From an uncultured Halomonas sp. (GTDB lineage Bacteria > Pseudomonadota > Gammaproteobacteria > Pseudomonadales > Halomonadaceae), in NCBI RefSeq assembly GCF_947500835.1, contig NZ_CANMTQ010000005.1, forward strand, positions 228,572 to 292,571: a stretch of 64,000 nucleotides of DNA, read 5' to 3'. Every line of letters begins with the position of its first letter. Within the stretch, counting starts at the first letter, position 1. A program made the position numbers and the translations under genes. Shown one piece after another: positions 44,548 to 54,541 of this stretch. The notes beneath the pieces were generated by a model. That model was not told the DNA's origin. It ran no database searches and worked only from the letters and a program-made list of their open reading frames with translations.

Positions 44548-46488
44548 TCAGTTGGCAATGATTTGACGGTATATCCCTGGCAACGCCAAAGAAAGGTGCT
44601 CAGGCTTTTGCACGATGGCGTAGCCGCCGCGGCCAAATAAATGTGGAATATACTGCCGCGCCTCCTGATCGATGGTCACGCCGAATACCTTGATCTCCTG
44701 CTGCCGCGCATCGCGGATCGCCTTGCGGGTGTCCTCGATGCCATAACGCCCTTCGTAGTAGTCGGTATCGTTGGGCTTGCCGTCGGTGAGCACCAGCAGC
44801 AGCCGGTGACGATTGGGCCGTTTGGAAAGCTCTTGGGTCATATGTCGGATGGCTGGCCCCATGCGGGTGTAGCGCCCGGGTTTGAGGGCTGCGATGCGCC
44901 GGTCGACTCGCTCGTTCATCGGCTCTTCGAACGTCTTGAGAGTGTTGACCCATACCTTCTGGCGGCGATGAGAAGTGAAGCAGTGGATCGCGTAGTCGTC
45001 TCCGCAACCCGCCAGGCCATGGCCGAGCACCAGCAGGGCTTCCTTTTCCACGTCCAGCACCCGCCTATCCTCCAGCCAGGCATCCGTGGACAGCGATACG
45101 TCCACCAGGATCGACACGGCCAGATCCCGGGCCTGCTGTCGGGTCGCCAGATACAGGCGATCGTTGGTCTCGCCGGTGGCGGCCAGGTCGCAATGGGCGC
45201 GAATCACCGCATCCATGTCCAGCTCGCTGCCATCGAGCTGACCCCGCAGGGTTTCGCGACGCGGCCGCAGGGCCTCGAACTCCCGACGCACTCGCCGAAT
45301 GCGCCGTCGGGTCGTTTCGTCCGGTGTCCAGTCCTCGCCTTCTTCGCTTTGCAGATCCGTCAGCACCGCGCAGTGATCCGGCAGATAGATCTGCTTGCGA
45401 TGATTCCATTCGGGATAAAGGTGTTTGCCACGCAGGCGTTCGCCGCTGATGGCCTCCGGCGCCAGATCCAGGTCGATCTTGAGCTGAGAGGCAGCCCGTT
45501 GCTGGTGGGGACTTAGCGTGATCTCCTCCATCTGCTCCGCGGTACTCTTGGCGTTCTTGTCCTCCTCGTCATCCACCATCCGATTGAGGTTGATCATCTC
45601 GGAAAAGGACAGCATCTTCTCGAAGCGATTGAAGATCAGCGAATCCTTACGCTCACTCTGGTCCTGACGCCGGCGCTCCGCCTTGCGTTTGCCTTGGGTG
45701 ACCGCTTCTGCCTGTTGATCGCCGGGCTCATCGTCGTCTCCCAAGGGGCGGGTTTCACCCTGGTTGCCCAACTCGACGACCTGTGCCCAGAGCGGCACGG
45801 GAAGCGGCGGGCGATACCCCCGGGGCGCATGAAAGGCATCCAGGGAGGCATCGGGATCGTGAATTGCTGCCTCAAGCTCGGCGGCTTCGCCGTTCAACCC
45901 TCGAGGATCACCCAGCAGGCGTAAAATTACAGTCTCGACGGCGGCTTCGGTCGCCGGCAGCCGGCGTTTGGGGCGAATGGCCAACAGTGCCTGGCAAAGC
46001 CGCGCATGGCGCTCTTGCAGTCCGGGAAAGTGGGCCAGGACCCGGTGAGTCGCCCCCAGGACGTCGCGCAGCCAGGCAATATCCTGGCGCAGCGGATCGT
46101 CATGGCGTGGGACGCGACGCGCCAGCGCCAGGAAAGCCGCCAGCCAGAAGTAAAGATCGCGATTGAGAGCAGCATCGGCAAACAGATCGAGAGTGGGGGG
46201 CAGCAGTAGATTTTCCTCGTCGCGTCGGGCGATATCGAGGATTTCCTCATCGAAGCCCAGGCGCTGACGCAAGCTCAGGCGATGGGTCGAGTTGCGCGCT
46301 GCAATGGCTGCCACTTCCAGGCCTGCCTCGCCGCCACTGGCACGGAAAAACACCCCAAGCACGACGCGCAGATCCTCGAGATGGACCGCCGCTTCGGGAT
46401 GATGCGGATAACTAGTGGCATTGGACGCCCAGCGGTGCCAGTGGCGCCCGACGAACTCTTCCACTTCAAGAAAATCCAGCTTGCTCAT
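44548..46488 (-). CDS. norD: NorD, nitric oxide reductase activation protein with VWA domain
   Basis: The 646-residue protein has a helical N-terminal region, an acidic middle (residues 240-330) and a C-terminal von Willebrand A domain with the MIDAS motif DVSLSTD near 460. TDGKPNDTDYYEGRYGIEDTRKAI is a well-kept NorD/CbbO segment. With the AAA+ protein NorQ it is needed to mature NorCB, probably by helping metal insertion. It follows norQ by 186 bases, with a palindromic repeat in the gap. Confidence 0.92.
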   Translation of the reverse strand: MSKLDFLEVEEFVGRHWHRWASNATSYPHHPEAAVHLEDLRVVLGVFFRASGGEAGLEVAAIAARNSTHRLSLRQRLGFDEEILDIARRDEENLLLPPTLDLFADAALNRDLYFWLAAFLALARRVPRHDDPLRQDIAWLRDVLGATHRVLAHFPGLQERHARLCQALLAIRPKRRLPATEAAVETVILRLLGDPRGLNGEAAELEAAIHDPDASLDAFHAPRGYRPPLPVPLWAQVVELGNQGETRPLGDDDEPGDQQAEAVTQGKRKAERRRQDQSERKDSLIFNRFEKMLSFSEMINLNRMVDDEEDKNAKSTAEQMEEITLSPHQQRAASQLKIDLDLAPEAISGERLRGKHLYPEWNHRKQIYLPDHCAVLTDLQSEEGEDWTPDETTRRRIRRVRREFEALRPRRETLRGQLDGSELDMDAVIRAHCDLAATGETNDRLYLATRQQARDLAVSILVDVSLSTDAWLEDRRVLDVEKEALLVLGHGLAGCGDDYAIHCFTSHRRQKVWVNTLKTFEEPMNERVDRRIAALKPGRYTRMGPAIRHMTQELSKRPNRHRLLLVLTDGKPNDTDYYEGRYGIEDTRKAIRDARQQEIKVFGVTIDQEARQYIPHLFGRGGYAIVQKPEHLSLALPGIYRQIIAN

Positions 46489-46559
46489 GAGTGCATGCCC
46501 TCAAAACGCGTTTCGAGAGAAAGCTCCGATTCATGTGGCGAGCGATGAGAGGCTGGTCG

Positions 46560-46639
46560 CCGCCGGAACGCAGTAACCGGACTGGGCTCGCACACGAGTT
46601 TACATGTCGGTAAATGAGGATTGCGAGTACCGCCGGCGG
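46560..46639. repeat. Palindromic intergenic repeat, GTTTAC-core type, second copy
   Basis: Outer arms CCGCCGG/CCGGCGG (46560-46566, 46633-46639), inner arms CTCGCA/TGCGAG (46587, 46622), and a centre GTTTAC...GTAAATGAG shared with 6938-6995. It lies between norQ and norD. Confidence 0.6.
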
Positions 46640-46674
46640 TCAGGATATCGAGCGCAGCAATGAATCGGCCTTTC

Positions 46675-47487
46675 TCAACCGAAGGTGGCACGGATGGCCT
46701 CCATCAATCCCTCTTGCACATCATCGTCGTCGCTGAGCGGCTCCACCAGCGTCGCCTGGGCCGCCTGCATGATGGGCATGCCGGCAACGATCAAGGTGGC
46801 GCAATAGACCAGCAGCCGCGTCGATACGCCTTCTTCCAGATCTTGGCCCTTCATGTCGCGCAGTCGCGCCGCCAGATTGACCAGGGCGCTACATCTGTCC
46901 GGGGACAGACCGCTTTCGCGAGCGACGATATCCCGCTCTACCCGCGGCGGGGGGAAACCGAAGGTCTGGGCGACGAAGCGCTGGCGGGTACTGGGCTTGA
47001 GCGACTTCAGGATGTGCTGATAGCCCGGGTTGTAGGACACCACCAGCATGAAATCGTCCGGCGCCTCGAGCAGCTCGCCGGTGCGCTCCAGGGGCAGCAG
47101 GCGACGATCATCGGTCAACGGGTGCAATACCACGGTGACGTCCTTGCGTGCCTCCACCACCTCGTCGAGATAGCAGATACCGCCTTCACGCACGGCGCGA
47201 GTCAAGGGGCCATCAACCCAACGGGTCTCGCCGCCCTGCAGCAGATAGCGCCCGGTCAAGTCGGCGGCAGTCAGGTCGTCATGACAGGAGACGGTAAATA
47301 AAGGTTTGCCTAGTCGCGCCGCCATGTGAGCGACGAAGCGGGTCTTGCCACAACCCGTCGGCCCCTTGAGCAGCAAAGGCAGGTGCTGCTGATAGGCATG
47401 TTCGAACAGTTCGCATTCGTTACCGACCGGCTGGTAAAAAGGAAGCTCACTATCAGCCTCGTGGGATCGGGCAGGTGAGGAGGACAT
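46675..47487 (-). CDS. norQ: NorQ, MoxR-type AAA+ ATPase
   Basis: The 270-residue ATPase has Walker A GPTGCGKTRF near residue 42, Walker B ICYLDEVVEA near 105 and the family segment VVSYNPGYQHILKSLKPSTRQRFVA. It partners NorD in maturing nitric oxide reductase. It lies between norB (97 bases upstream) and norD. Length and motifs are normal for NorQ/CbbQ; the nor context decides the name. Confidence 0.93.
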   Translation of the reverse strand: MSSSPARSHEADSELPFYQPVGNECELFEHAYQQHLPLLLKGPTGCGKTRFVAHMAARLGKPLFTVSCHDDLTAADLTGRYLLQGGETRWVDGPLTRAVREGGICYLDEVVEARKDVTVVLHPLTDDRRLLPLERTGELLEAPDDFMLVVSYNPGYQHILKSLKPSTRQRFVAQTFGFPPPRVERDIVARESGLSPDRCSALVNLAARLRDMKGQDLEEGVSTRLLVYCATLIVAGMPIMQAAQATLVEPLSDDDDVQEGLMEAIRATFG

Positions 47488-47583
47488 AAGAGATACTCCA
47501 GGGAAGAATCAATGTCCCGCGACCTCATCGAGAACTGTAACGAGGTCGCGGGTTACTGCATTACAAGGTAAACCAGCTACGGC

Positions 47584-48933
47584 TCAGTAGGCGCCGGAGG
47601 TCATCTGGGTGCCGCCAGCAGGTACCTGCTCCTTCGCCCGCCCAAAGATGGCGTAAATGAACAGCACCGCGGCAATGGCCACCGCCACACCCGTACCTAG
47701 ACGCATGACGTAGAACAGCACCAGCTGGTCTTGGACTTCCATGTAGTTCATGCCCAGCACCCGCTGCAGATGGGTTTGCACCACACCGGCAAAGGTCAGG
47801 GTAAAGGTCATGAAACACATGGCAGAGGTCATGATCCAGAAGCTCCACATGTTCATGATCTGGTTATACGGTTGCACCCGGCGAAGCTGCGGCATGGCGT
47901 AGGTGATTACCGCCATTATCATCATCACGTAGGCACCATAGAAGGCCAGATGGCCATGGGCTGCGGTAACCTGTGTCCCGTGGCTATAGTAGTTGACGAA
48001 AGACAGCGTATGCATGAAGCCCCACACGCCGGCGCCAAAGAACGCCGTGGCAGCGCTGCCCAAGGTCCAAAGCATGGCGCTCTTGTTGGGGTGATTGCGC
48101 CGCCCCTTCCAGAACATGGTGAAGGCGAACATCACCATGACGAAGAATGGCAATACTTCAAGGGTGGAGAAGATGCTGCCGATGGGCTGCCAGTAGCCTG
48201 GCGCACCGATCCAGTAGTAGTGGTGACCAGTTCCTAACAGACCGGAGAACAGCGCCAGGCCGATGATCACGTAGAGCCACTTCTCGATGACTTCACGGTC
48301 CACCCCGGTCATCTTGATCAGCAGGTAGGCCAGCAGAGACGCCATGATCAGCTCCCACACGCCCTCTACCCAGATGTGCACGACCCACCACCAGTAGAGC
48401 TTGTCCAGGGCCAGGTTGCTCGGATTGAAGAAAGCGAACAGCCAGAACACTGCCGCCAGCCACAGGCCCAGCATCAGGATCATGTTGACGGCGGTCTTGC
48501 GCCCCTTGAGCAAGGTCATGCTGGTGTTATAGAGAAACATCAGAAAGGAGATGGTAATCAGCACCTTGACCCAGAACGGCTGCTCGAGGAACTCGCGACC
48601 TTCATGGATGCCGAGCTGATAGCTGACCAGCGCGCCGACGCCGGCGATGACGAAGATACCCAGTTGAATGTAGGCAATCATCGGGCTATGAATTTCCCGC
48701 TCGGCCTCTTCTGGCATCAGGAAATAGGTACAGCCCATGAAACCGATCAACAGCCAGACGATCAATAGGTTGGTATGGCTCATGCGGATGATGTTGAAGG
48801 GCATGAATTCCGCCCAGAATTCCGGCACCACATAGACGGTGGCGGCCAACAACCCAAACACGATCTGCAGCGCGAATAGCAACATCGCAACGGCAAAGAA
48901 AGGGTAGGCCACCCATTGTGTTTCATATTTCAT
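47584..48933 (-). CDS. norB: Nitric oxide reductase catalytic subunit
   Basis: The 449-residue, twelve-helix haem-copper protein reduces two NO to N2O at a haem b3/non-haem iron site. HIWVEGVWELI near residue 207 holds a histidine ligand and the glutamates near the iron site. The pair in LGTGHHYYWIG near 258 and HTLSFVNYYSHGTQVTAAHGHLAFYGAY near 310-340 supply the other ligands. It is short, with no quinol-oxidase-type N-terminal extension, so it is the cytochrome-c-dependent form (cNOR) together with NorC. Confidence 0.95.
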   Translation of the reverse strand: MKYETQWVAYPFFAVAMLLFALQIVFGLLAATVYVVPEFWAEFMPFNIIRMSHTNLLIVWLLIGFMGCTYFLMPEEAEREIHSPMIAYIQLGIFVIAGVGALVSYQLGIHEGREFLEQPFWVKVLITISFLMFLYNTSMTLLKGRKTAVNMILMLGLWLAAVFWLFAFFNPSNLALDKLYWWWVVHIWVEGVWELIMASLLAYLLIKMTGVDREVIEKWLYVIIGLALFSGLLGTGHHYYWIGAPGYWQPIGSIFSTLEVLPFFVMVMFAFTMFWKGRRNHPNKSAMLWTLGSAATAFFGAGVWGFMHTLSFVNYYSHGTQVTAAHGHLAFYGAYVMMIMAVITYAMPQLRRVQPYNQIMNMWSFWIMTSAMCFMTFTLTFAGVVQTHLQRVLGMNYMEVQDQLVLFYVMRLGTGVAVAIAAVLFIYAIFGRAKEQVPAGGTQMTSGAY

Positions 48934-48996
48934 CGGTTCGATGCTCCTGTGTTCTTGAACCCTTGTCTCTCTTGCACCTTCGATGCGCGCGATTGA

Positions 48997-49449
48997 TCAG
49001 CCTGACTTGGTAGGCGGCCAGTCCTGGGTGTTGATGGAGTCGGTCCACTTGAAGAAATCGACCAGGGCATCCAGCTCTTCGTCACTCAGGTTGAACTGCG
49101 GCATCTGCCGACGACCCGGCACATTGAGTGGCTGCGACTGCATCCAGGCTTTCAGGCCTGCGCGAGCGGCTTCGGCATTTTCACGACCGCCGTAACGATC
49201 CCAGACGTTGCCAAGCTCAGGTGCAAAGTAGGCGCCCTCCCCGATCAGGCTGTGGCAGTTGATGCAGCTATGCTCCTCCCACACCTCCTTGCCATGCTTT
49301 ACCGACGCAGTCAGCGTCTCCTCATTGGTAGAGACTGTTTTCATGTACCAGTGGCTGTGGGCCGTCAGCGCGGCGAACAGCAAGAAGAAAAACAGCGACC
49401 CGCCAAAGAAGATATTGCGTGCCGCCGATTTGGTTAGTCCATCGGCCAT
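48997..49449 (-). CDS. norC: Nitric oxide reductase cytochrome c subunit
   Basis: The 150-residue protein is held by one N-terminal helix (residues 14-30, not cleaved) and carries one haem c at CINCH (62-66), followed by SLIGEGAYFAPELGNV. It passes electrons from periplasmic cytochromes to NorB. GGGGGGAAC precedes the ATG. It leads the norCBQD operon. An NsrR-like operator lies 72 bases upstream, so NO should relieve repression. Confidence 0.95.
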   Translation of the reverse strand: MADGLTKSAARNIFFGGSLFFFLLFAALTAHSHWYMKTVSTNEETLTASVKHGKEVWEEHSCINCHSLIGEGAYFAPELGNVWDRYGGRENAEAARAGLKAWMQSQPLNVPGRRQMPQFNLSDEELDALVDFFKWTDSINTQDWPPTKSG

Positions 49450-49520
49450 ATGGTTCCCCCCTTTCTCGTTTTCGACGCGACCTATCGACGCTTTTCAGCG
49501 ACAGGATCGAGCACGCCATT

Positions 49521-49543
49521 AATATGCATTGAAAATGCTTCTT
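49521..49543 (-). promoter_or_regulatory. NsrR-like operator before norC
   Basis: A 23-base site with halves AATATGCATTG and AAATGCTTCTT around one base. The halves match AAGATGCATTT/AAATGCATCTT at 9 and 10 of 11 positions. Confidence 0.65.
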
Positions 49544-49634
49544 AAAGGTTATTCCTTACCTCTCCCCTGGTCAATTACCACGTCAGTATCTCCTTTCATC
49601 AACATTGATAGAAGTCACCTTTGTGTGCAAAAAC

Positions 49635-49648
49635 ATGATCTCCATCAA
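49635..49648. promoter_or_regulatory. Possible FNR/Dnr-like box between norC and cytochrome c genes
   Basis: ATGATCTCCATCAA differs from consensus at one position. CATCAT lies 24 bases to the right, fitting a promoter of the cytochrome gene at 49752; a role at norC is also possible. Confidence 0.45.
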
Positions 49649-49751
49649 TTTACTTGCATCTAAAGTGCGGGCATCATCGTACTGACCGGCCCACTTGCGT
49701 TTTGCTTGAGTGGGTTTCTGAGAAGCATAAGAAGCATTTTGGAGACTAGTT

Positions 49752-50069
49752 ATGAGAATTCTAACCACTGCAATACTAGTGAGCTGTGCGGCATTTGCTG
49801 TTACCGCCCAGGCCGCGGGGGATGCTGAAGCCGGTGCCGAGAAGATCACTACCTGCGTGGCATGCCACGGCAAGGATGGCAAGGCTACGGCACCGATCTA
49901 TCCCAACCTTGCAGGGCAATCCGCCCAGTATCTGGAAAGCTCCCTTAAGGCCTACCGTGAAGGTCAGCGTGGCGGCGGCATGTCGATGATGATGACGCCG
50001 ATGGCGAAGCAACTATCCGATGAAGACATCGCCGATCTTGCAGCCTATTACAGTCAACAAACGCCCTGA
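49752..50069 (+). CDS. Periplasmic monohaem cytochrome c (class I, c4/c553-like)
   Basis: The 105-residue protein has a signal peptide (to about residue 22, VTAQA) and the haem motif CVACH at 35-39. A distal methionine is likely in GGGMSMMMTPMAKQLSDEDIADLAAYY. It is probably an electron carrier between the cytochrome bc1 complex and NorC or NosZ, given that it lies between the nor and nos operons. GGAGACTAGTT precedes the ATG. A hairpin at 50078-50104 ends it. Confidence 0.85.
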   Translation: MRILTTAILVSCAAFAVTAQAAGDAEAGAEKITTCVACHGKDGKATAPIYPNLAGQSAQYLESSLKAYREGQRGGGMSMMMTPMAKQLSDEDIADLAAYYSQQTP

Positions 50070-50077
50070 AGCCATTC

Positions 50078-50104
50078 GCTCCGGCTCTTTTCTGAAGCCG
50101 GAGC
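50078..50104 (+). terminator. Hairpin after the cytochrome c gene
   Basis: A 9-bp stem GCTCCGGCT/AGCCGGAGC with a 9-base loop lies eight bases past the stop. The T tract after it is weak (ATTTCC). Confidence 0.55.
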
Positions 50105-50131
50105 ATTTCCTGCTACAAAAAAACTCGACTA

Positions 50132-50145
50132 TTGATGCAGATCAA
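50132..50145 (+). promoter_or_regulatory. FNR/Dnr box before nosR
   Basis: TTGATGCAGATCAA is a perfect match to TTGAT-N4-ATCAA, 90 bases before the nosR start codon. Confidence 0.8.
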
Positions 50146-50234
50146 GACTGCTTGCTTACCAAGCTGCGAAGCTAAAGATTCATAATTTTTACATCTATTG
50201 ATAGATTATCGCTCTAGCGAACAAGGCTTTGCCC

Positions 50235-52382
50235 ATGACGCTGCTGACACCTTCCGTTTTTCGATTTCTATTCAAGCTGATAGTCATGTCATGCCTGACT
50301 TTGCTTGCGCTGCCTGCATTTGCCGCAATCGAGCTCGATCAGGTCAAGCAGGGCTTCCCCGAGGCCAACAGCCTTGAAGAAGTGGAGAGCGAACTGCCGG
50401 TTCAAGCGGTCATGAATGGCGATCAGGTACTAGGCTACGTGTTCGAAAGCGTGGATATTGCACCGATTCCCGCCTACTCCGGCAAGCCAGTCAACCTGCT
50501 GGTGGGCATTGATCCCAGCGGACAGCTGATTCTGGCCGAGGTCCTCGACCACGCCGAGCCGATCATGCTGGTGGGCATCCCGGAGGAAAGGCTGCAGGAC
50601 TTTGCGGGCGCTCATACCGATTTCACCGTTTCCGACAACCCCAAGATCGGTACCAATCTCGACGCAATTTCCGGTGCCACGGTCACGGTGATCGTGGTCA
50701 ATGACACCATCATGCGCGCCGCCCGCCAGGTCGCCGCCAGCCTGGGTATCATCGAGGACCCTTCCGCCCAGCCTGCCGCCACGGTCAAGCCCGACGTCTT
50801 TACACAAGCCGACTGGCAGACCCTGACCGGTGATGGGACCATTCGCCGACTGCGTCTGACCCATGGCCAGGTGGATGAGGCCTTCGTCGGCACTGCGGCG
50901 GAAGACTACCTGCGCGGCACCCCGGAGCCCGCGGACAAGACCTTCATCGATCTTTATTACACCTATCTGAACGCCCCCATGGCGGGTCGCAACCTGCTGG
51001 GTGACGCCCGCTATGAATCACTGATGGAAAGCCTTGCGCCCGGCGAGCATGCCATTGCCCTGATGGCCAACGGCGACTATTCCTTCAAGGGTTCAGGCTA
51101 TGTACGCGGCGGTATCTTCGATCGCATCGAAGTGAGCCAGGACGGGCGCACCATTACTTTCCACGACCTGGATCATCAGCGGGTGGGCAGTTTTGATCTT
51201 GCCGGCATGCCCCGCATGACGGAAAAGGACATTTTCATCATTCGTGATGATGCCAGCTTCGATCCGGGCCGCCCCTGGCAGCTGGATCTGCTGGTGCGCC
51301 GCGCTTCCGGCCCGCTGGATACGGAGTTCACCCGCTTCAGCGCCGACTACAGCATTCCGGATGCCTACGTCGATCGCCCCGAACCGGTGGTAGAACAGCC
51401 CATCTGGGTGCAAGTGTGGTACGACAAGGCCTTCCAGATCGGTGTGCTGGGCGTAGGGCTTTTGGTGCTGACCGCCGTCATGCTGTTTCAGGATGTGCTG
51501 GTGCGCTACCCGCGCATACTCGAACCGCTGCGCATCGGCTTTCTGTTCTACACCCTGTTCTTCATCGGCTGGTACGCCCTCGCTCAGCTCTCGGTAGTCA
51601 ACATCCTGACGTTCACCCACTCGCTGATCACCGACTTCAGTTGGACCTCGTTTCTGATCGACCCGATGATGTTCATCCTCTGGTCCTTCGTGGCGGTCAG
51701 CTTGTTGCTTTGGGGCCGTGGCGTCTACTGCGGCTGGCTGTGTCCCTTTGGCGCTCTGCAGGATCTAGTCAACAAGGCGGCGCGCAAGCTTAGGATCAAG
51801 CAGATCGAGGTACCCTTTGGCCTGCACGAACGGCTATGGGCCATCAAGTACATCATTCTGCTGGGACTGTTCGCCATCTCGCTCAACTCGCTCGGCATGG
51901 CGGAGCGCTACGCCGAGGTGGAACCCTTCAAGACCGCCATTACCCTGCGCTTTCAGCGGGACTGGCCCTTCGTGCTCTATGCCTTGGGATTGGTGCTCGT
52001 CTCGGTGTTCAACCACAAGTTCTACTGCCGCTATGTCTGCCCCCTGGGCGCTGGTCTGGCGATTCCTTCCCGGCTGCGGCTATTCGACTGGCTCAAGCGC
52101 CATCGTGGTAGCTGCGGTACACCGTGTCAGATTTGCGCCCACGAATGCGAAGTGAAAGCCATTCATCCGGATGGGCGCATCAACGCCAACGAGTGCCACT
52201 ATTGTCTCGATTGCCAGGTGCTGTATTGGGACGATCAGCGCTGCCCGCCGATGATCAAGCGCCGCAAGCGCTATGAGAAAGCCGCCCGGGTGTCCGGGAA
52301 AAACCCACAGTCCTTCGACCCCGCTGCCGCCGGCGCACAAAGCGCTACGCTGCAACGTATCCCCCTCCAAAATGAGGAATGA
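50235..52382 (+). CDS. nosR: NosR, membrane flavo-iron-sulfur regulator and electron donor for NosZ
   Basis: The 715-residue protein has a signal peptide and a periplasmic FMN-binding domain; DAISGATVT near residue 145 is the covalent flavin site. Membrane helices from about 395 carry CGWLCPFGAL and CRYVCPLGAG. A cytosolic end holds two cluster sites (CGTPCQICAHEC and CHYCLDC). NosR is needed for nos expression and for electron supply to N2O reductase. ATG 50235 is used; a TTG two codons earlier is also open. nosZ starts three bases after its stop. Confidence 0.94.
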   Translation: MTLLTPSVFRFLFKLIVMSCLTLLALPAFAAIELDQVKQGFPEANSLEEVESELPVQAVMNGDQVLGYVFESVDIAPIPAYSGKPVNLLVGIDPSGQLILAEVLDHAEPIMLVGIPEERLQDFAGAHTDFTVSDNPKIGTNLDAISGATVTVIVVNDTIMRAARQVAASLGIIEDPSAQPAATVKPDVFTQADWQTLTGDGTIRRLRLTHGQVDEAFVGTAAEDYLRGTPEPADKTFIDLYYTYLNAPMAGRNLLGDARYESLMESLAPGEHAIALMANGDYSFKGSGYVRGGIFDRIEVSQDGRTITFHDLDHQRVGSFDLAGMPRMTEKDIFIIRDDASFDPGRPWQLDLLVRRASGPLDTEFTRFSADYSIPDAYVDRPEPVVEQPIWVQVWYDKAFQIGVLGVGLLVLTAVMLFQDVLVRYPRILEPLRIGFLFYTLFFIGWYALAQLSVVNILTFTHSLITDFSWTSFLIDPMMFILWSFVAVSLLLWGRGVYCGWLCPFGALQDLVNKAARKLRIKQIEVPFGLHERLWAIKYIILLGLFAISLNSLGMAERYAEVEPFKTAITLRFQRDWPFVLYALGLVLVSVFNHKFYCRYVCPLGAGLAIPSRLRLFDWLKRHRGSCGTPCQICAHECEVKAIHPDGRINANECHYCLDCQVLYWDDQRCPPMIKRRKRYEKAARVSGKNPQSFDPAAAGAQSATLQRIPLQNEE

Positions 52383-52385
52383 AGC

Positions 52386-54272
52386 ATGTCAGACGATACA
52401 AAAAACGAACTGAAGAACCTGAGCCGTCGTCACTTCCTGCGCAATACCAGCGTGGCGGGTGTGGCCGGCGCCACCCTGGCGGGAGGCTTTGGTAGCGCTG
52501 CGGCGCTACTGCAGAGCCAAAAGGCGCGAGCGGCCAGCGAAAGCGGCGAAGTCGCCATAGCCCCTGGTGAACTCGACGAATACTACGGCTTCTGGAGCGG
52601 CGGCCATTCCGGCGAGGTGCGTATTCTCGGCGTACCCTCCATGCGTGAGTTGATGCGCATCCCGGTATTCAACGTCGATAGCGCCACCGGCTGGGGCATC
52701 ACCAACGAGTCCAAGCACATACTCGGCGACTCAGCGAAATTCCTCAACGGCGACGCTCACCATCCCCACGTCTCCATGACCGACGGCCGCTATGACGGCA
52801 AGTATCTGTTCATCAACGACAAGGCCAATACCCGGGTGGCGCGTATCCGTCTCGACATCATGAAGACGGACAAGATCACCACCATTCCCAACGTTCAGGC
52901 AATCCATGGCCTGCGCCTGCAGAAGGTGCCGCATACCAAGTACGTGTTCGCCAATGCCGAGTACTTCATCCCCCATCCCAACGATGGGCAGAACATGGCG
53001 GATCTCGAGAACCACTACACCATGTTCAACGCCATCGATGCGGAAAGCATGGATGTGGCCTGGCAGGTGATCGTCGACGGCAACCTGGACAACACCGACG
53101 CGGACTACACCGGTCGCTTCGTTGCCTCCACTTGCTACAACTCGGAGAAGGCCGCCGACCTGGCCGGCACCATGCGCGAGGAGCGCGACTGGGCGGTGGT
53201 ATTCGACGTGGAAGCGATCGAGAAGGCGGTAGAAGCCGGTGACTACAAGACCATCGGTGATTCCAAGGTGCCTGTAGTGGACGGCCGTCACGGTTCCAAG
53301 CTGACCCGCTACATACCGGTGCCCAAGAACCCTCACGGCCTGAATACGTCGCCGGACGGCAAGTACTTTATCGCCAACGGCAAGCTTTCCCCCACCTGTT
53401 CCATTATCGCCATCGACAAGCTGCCGGATCTGTTCGCCGACAAGATCGAGCCGCGAGATACCGTGGTCGGTGAGCCGGAACTCGGCCTGGGGCCGCTGCA
53501 CACCACCTTTGATGGTCGCGGCAACGCCTACACCACCTTGTTCATTGACAGCCAGGTGGCCAAATGGAACATCGAAGACGCCATCAAGAGCTATAACGGT
53601 GAGGACGTCAACTATCTGCGCCAGAAGATCGACGTGCACTATCAGCCCGGCCACAACCATGCCAGCCTGACAGAATCTCGGGATGCGGACGGCAAATGGC
53701 TGGTGGTACTGTCCAAGTTCTCCAAGGATCGCTTCCTGCCGGTGGGCCCATTGCGTCCGGAGAACGATCAGCTGATCGACATTTCCGGCGAGGAAATGAA
53801 GCTGGTGCATGACGGCCCGACCTACGCCGAGCCCCACGACTGCATCCTGCTGCGCGCGGATCAGGTCAACCCGAGCAAGCTATGGGACCGCAACGATCCC
53901 TTCTTTGCCGTCACGCGAGAGCGCGCTGAAAAAGACGGTATCGAGCTGACGGCGGACAACAAAGTGATCCGGGATGGCAACAAGGTACGGGTCTACATGA
54001 CCTCGGTAGCGCCGCAGTTCAACCTTACCGAGTTCAAGGTCAAGCAGGGCGACGAAGTCACCGTGACCGTTACCAACCTGGACCAGATCGAGGATCTGAC
54101 CCACGGTTTCTGCATGGTCAACCACGGCGTGTCCATGGAGATCTCACCGCAGCAGACCGCGAGCGTGACCTTCACTGCTGACAAGCCCGGGGTGCATTGG
54201 TACTACTGCAACTGGTTCTGTCATGCGATGCATATGGAGATGACGGGGCGGATGCTCGTAGAGCCTGCCTAA
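52386..54272 (+). CDS. nosZ: Nitrous oxide reductase
   Basis: The 628-residue periplasmic copper enzyme reduces N2O to N2. The Tat signal [21 protein letters not shown] at 13-33 marks it as the Tat-exported clade I type. The beta-propeller holds the CuZ histidines (for example [36 protein letters not shown] and [10 protein letters not shown]). The C-terminal cupredoxin has the CuA site [12 protein letters not shown], with Cys608, Cys612, His616 and Met619. It is co-transcribed with nosR. A 269-base gap with a long repeat separates it from nosD. Confidence 0.96.
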   Translation: MSDDTKNELKNLSRRHFLRNTSVAGVAGATLAGGFGSAAALLQSQKARAASESGEVAIAPGELDEYYGFWSGGHSGEVRILGVPSMRELMRIPVFNVDSATGWGITNESKHILGDSAKFLNGDAHHPHVSMTDGRYDGKYLFINDKANTRVARIRLDIMKTDKITTIPNVQAIHGLRLQKVPHTKYVFANAEYFIPHPNDGQNMADLENHYTMFNAIDAESMDVAWQVIVDGNLDNTDADYTGRFVASTCYNSEKAADLAGTMREERDWAVVFDVEAIEKAVEAGDYKTIGDSKVPVVDGRHGSKLTRYIPVPKNPHGLNTSPDGKYFIANGKLSPTCSIIAIDKLPDLFADKIEPRDTVVGEPELGLGPLHTTFDGRGNAYTTLFIDSQVAKWNIEDAIKSYNGEDVNYLRQKIDVHYQPGHNHASLTESRDADGKWLVVLSKFSKDRFLPVGPLRPENDQLIDISGEEMKLVHDGPTYAEPHDCILLRADQVNPSKLWDRNDPFFAVTRERAEKDGIELTADNKVIRDGNKVRVYMTSVAPQFNLTEFKVKQGDEVTVTVTNLDQIEDLTHGFCMVNHGVSMEISPQQTASVTFTADKPGVHWYYCNWFCHAMHMEMTGRMLVEPA

Positions 54273-54326
54273 AGGAAACCGGTTGGAGCACGCCTCGACG
54301 CCAGGTTGACTCGAGGCTGCTCCGTC

Positions 54327-54477
54327 GACAGGCCGTCGAGGAGGCGCTGTGAACCCATCCCTGGGCGCTACTTTTGCTATCTGACCGCCATGGATGGCGG
54401 GAATGCCGGAATGGCATGGAGCTTTTTTCCGGCCATGGCAAAAGACCTCCTCTTTGGCCTGTCCCCGGCGCCTCTCG
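54327..54477 (-). repeat. Long intergenic repeat, copy B
   Basis: Nearly identical to the reverse complement of 11330-11483. The core 54344-54446 differs from copy A at only a few bases. It lies between nosZ and nosD. Confidence 0.85.
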
Positions 54478-54541
54478 TCATTCCTACTTGCGCCTATATC
54501 TTATACTCCCCCTCTACTTGTTTCACCGGCCCAGGAACGCC

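Noticed and set aside
11330..54477. Composite transposon bounded by the two long inverted repeats
   Set aside because: No transposase or target duplications are seen, and the 43 kb between holds many unrelated housekeeping-like genes.
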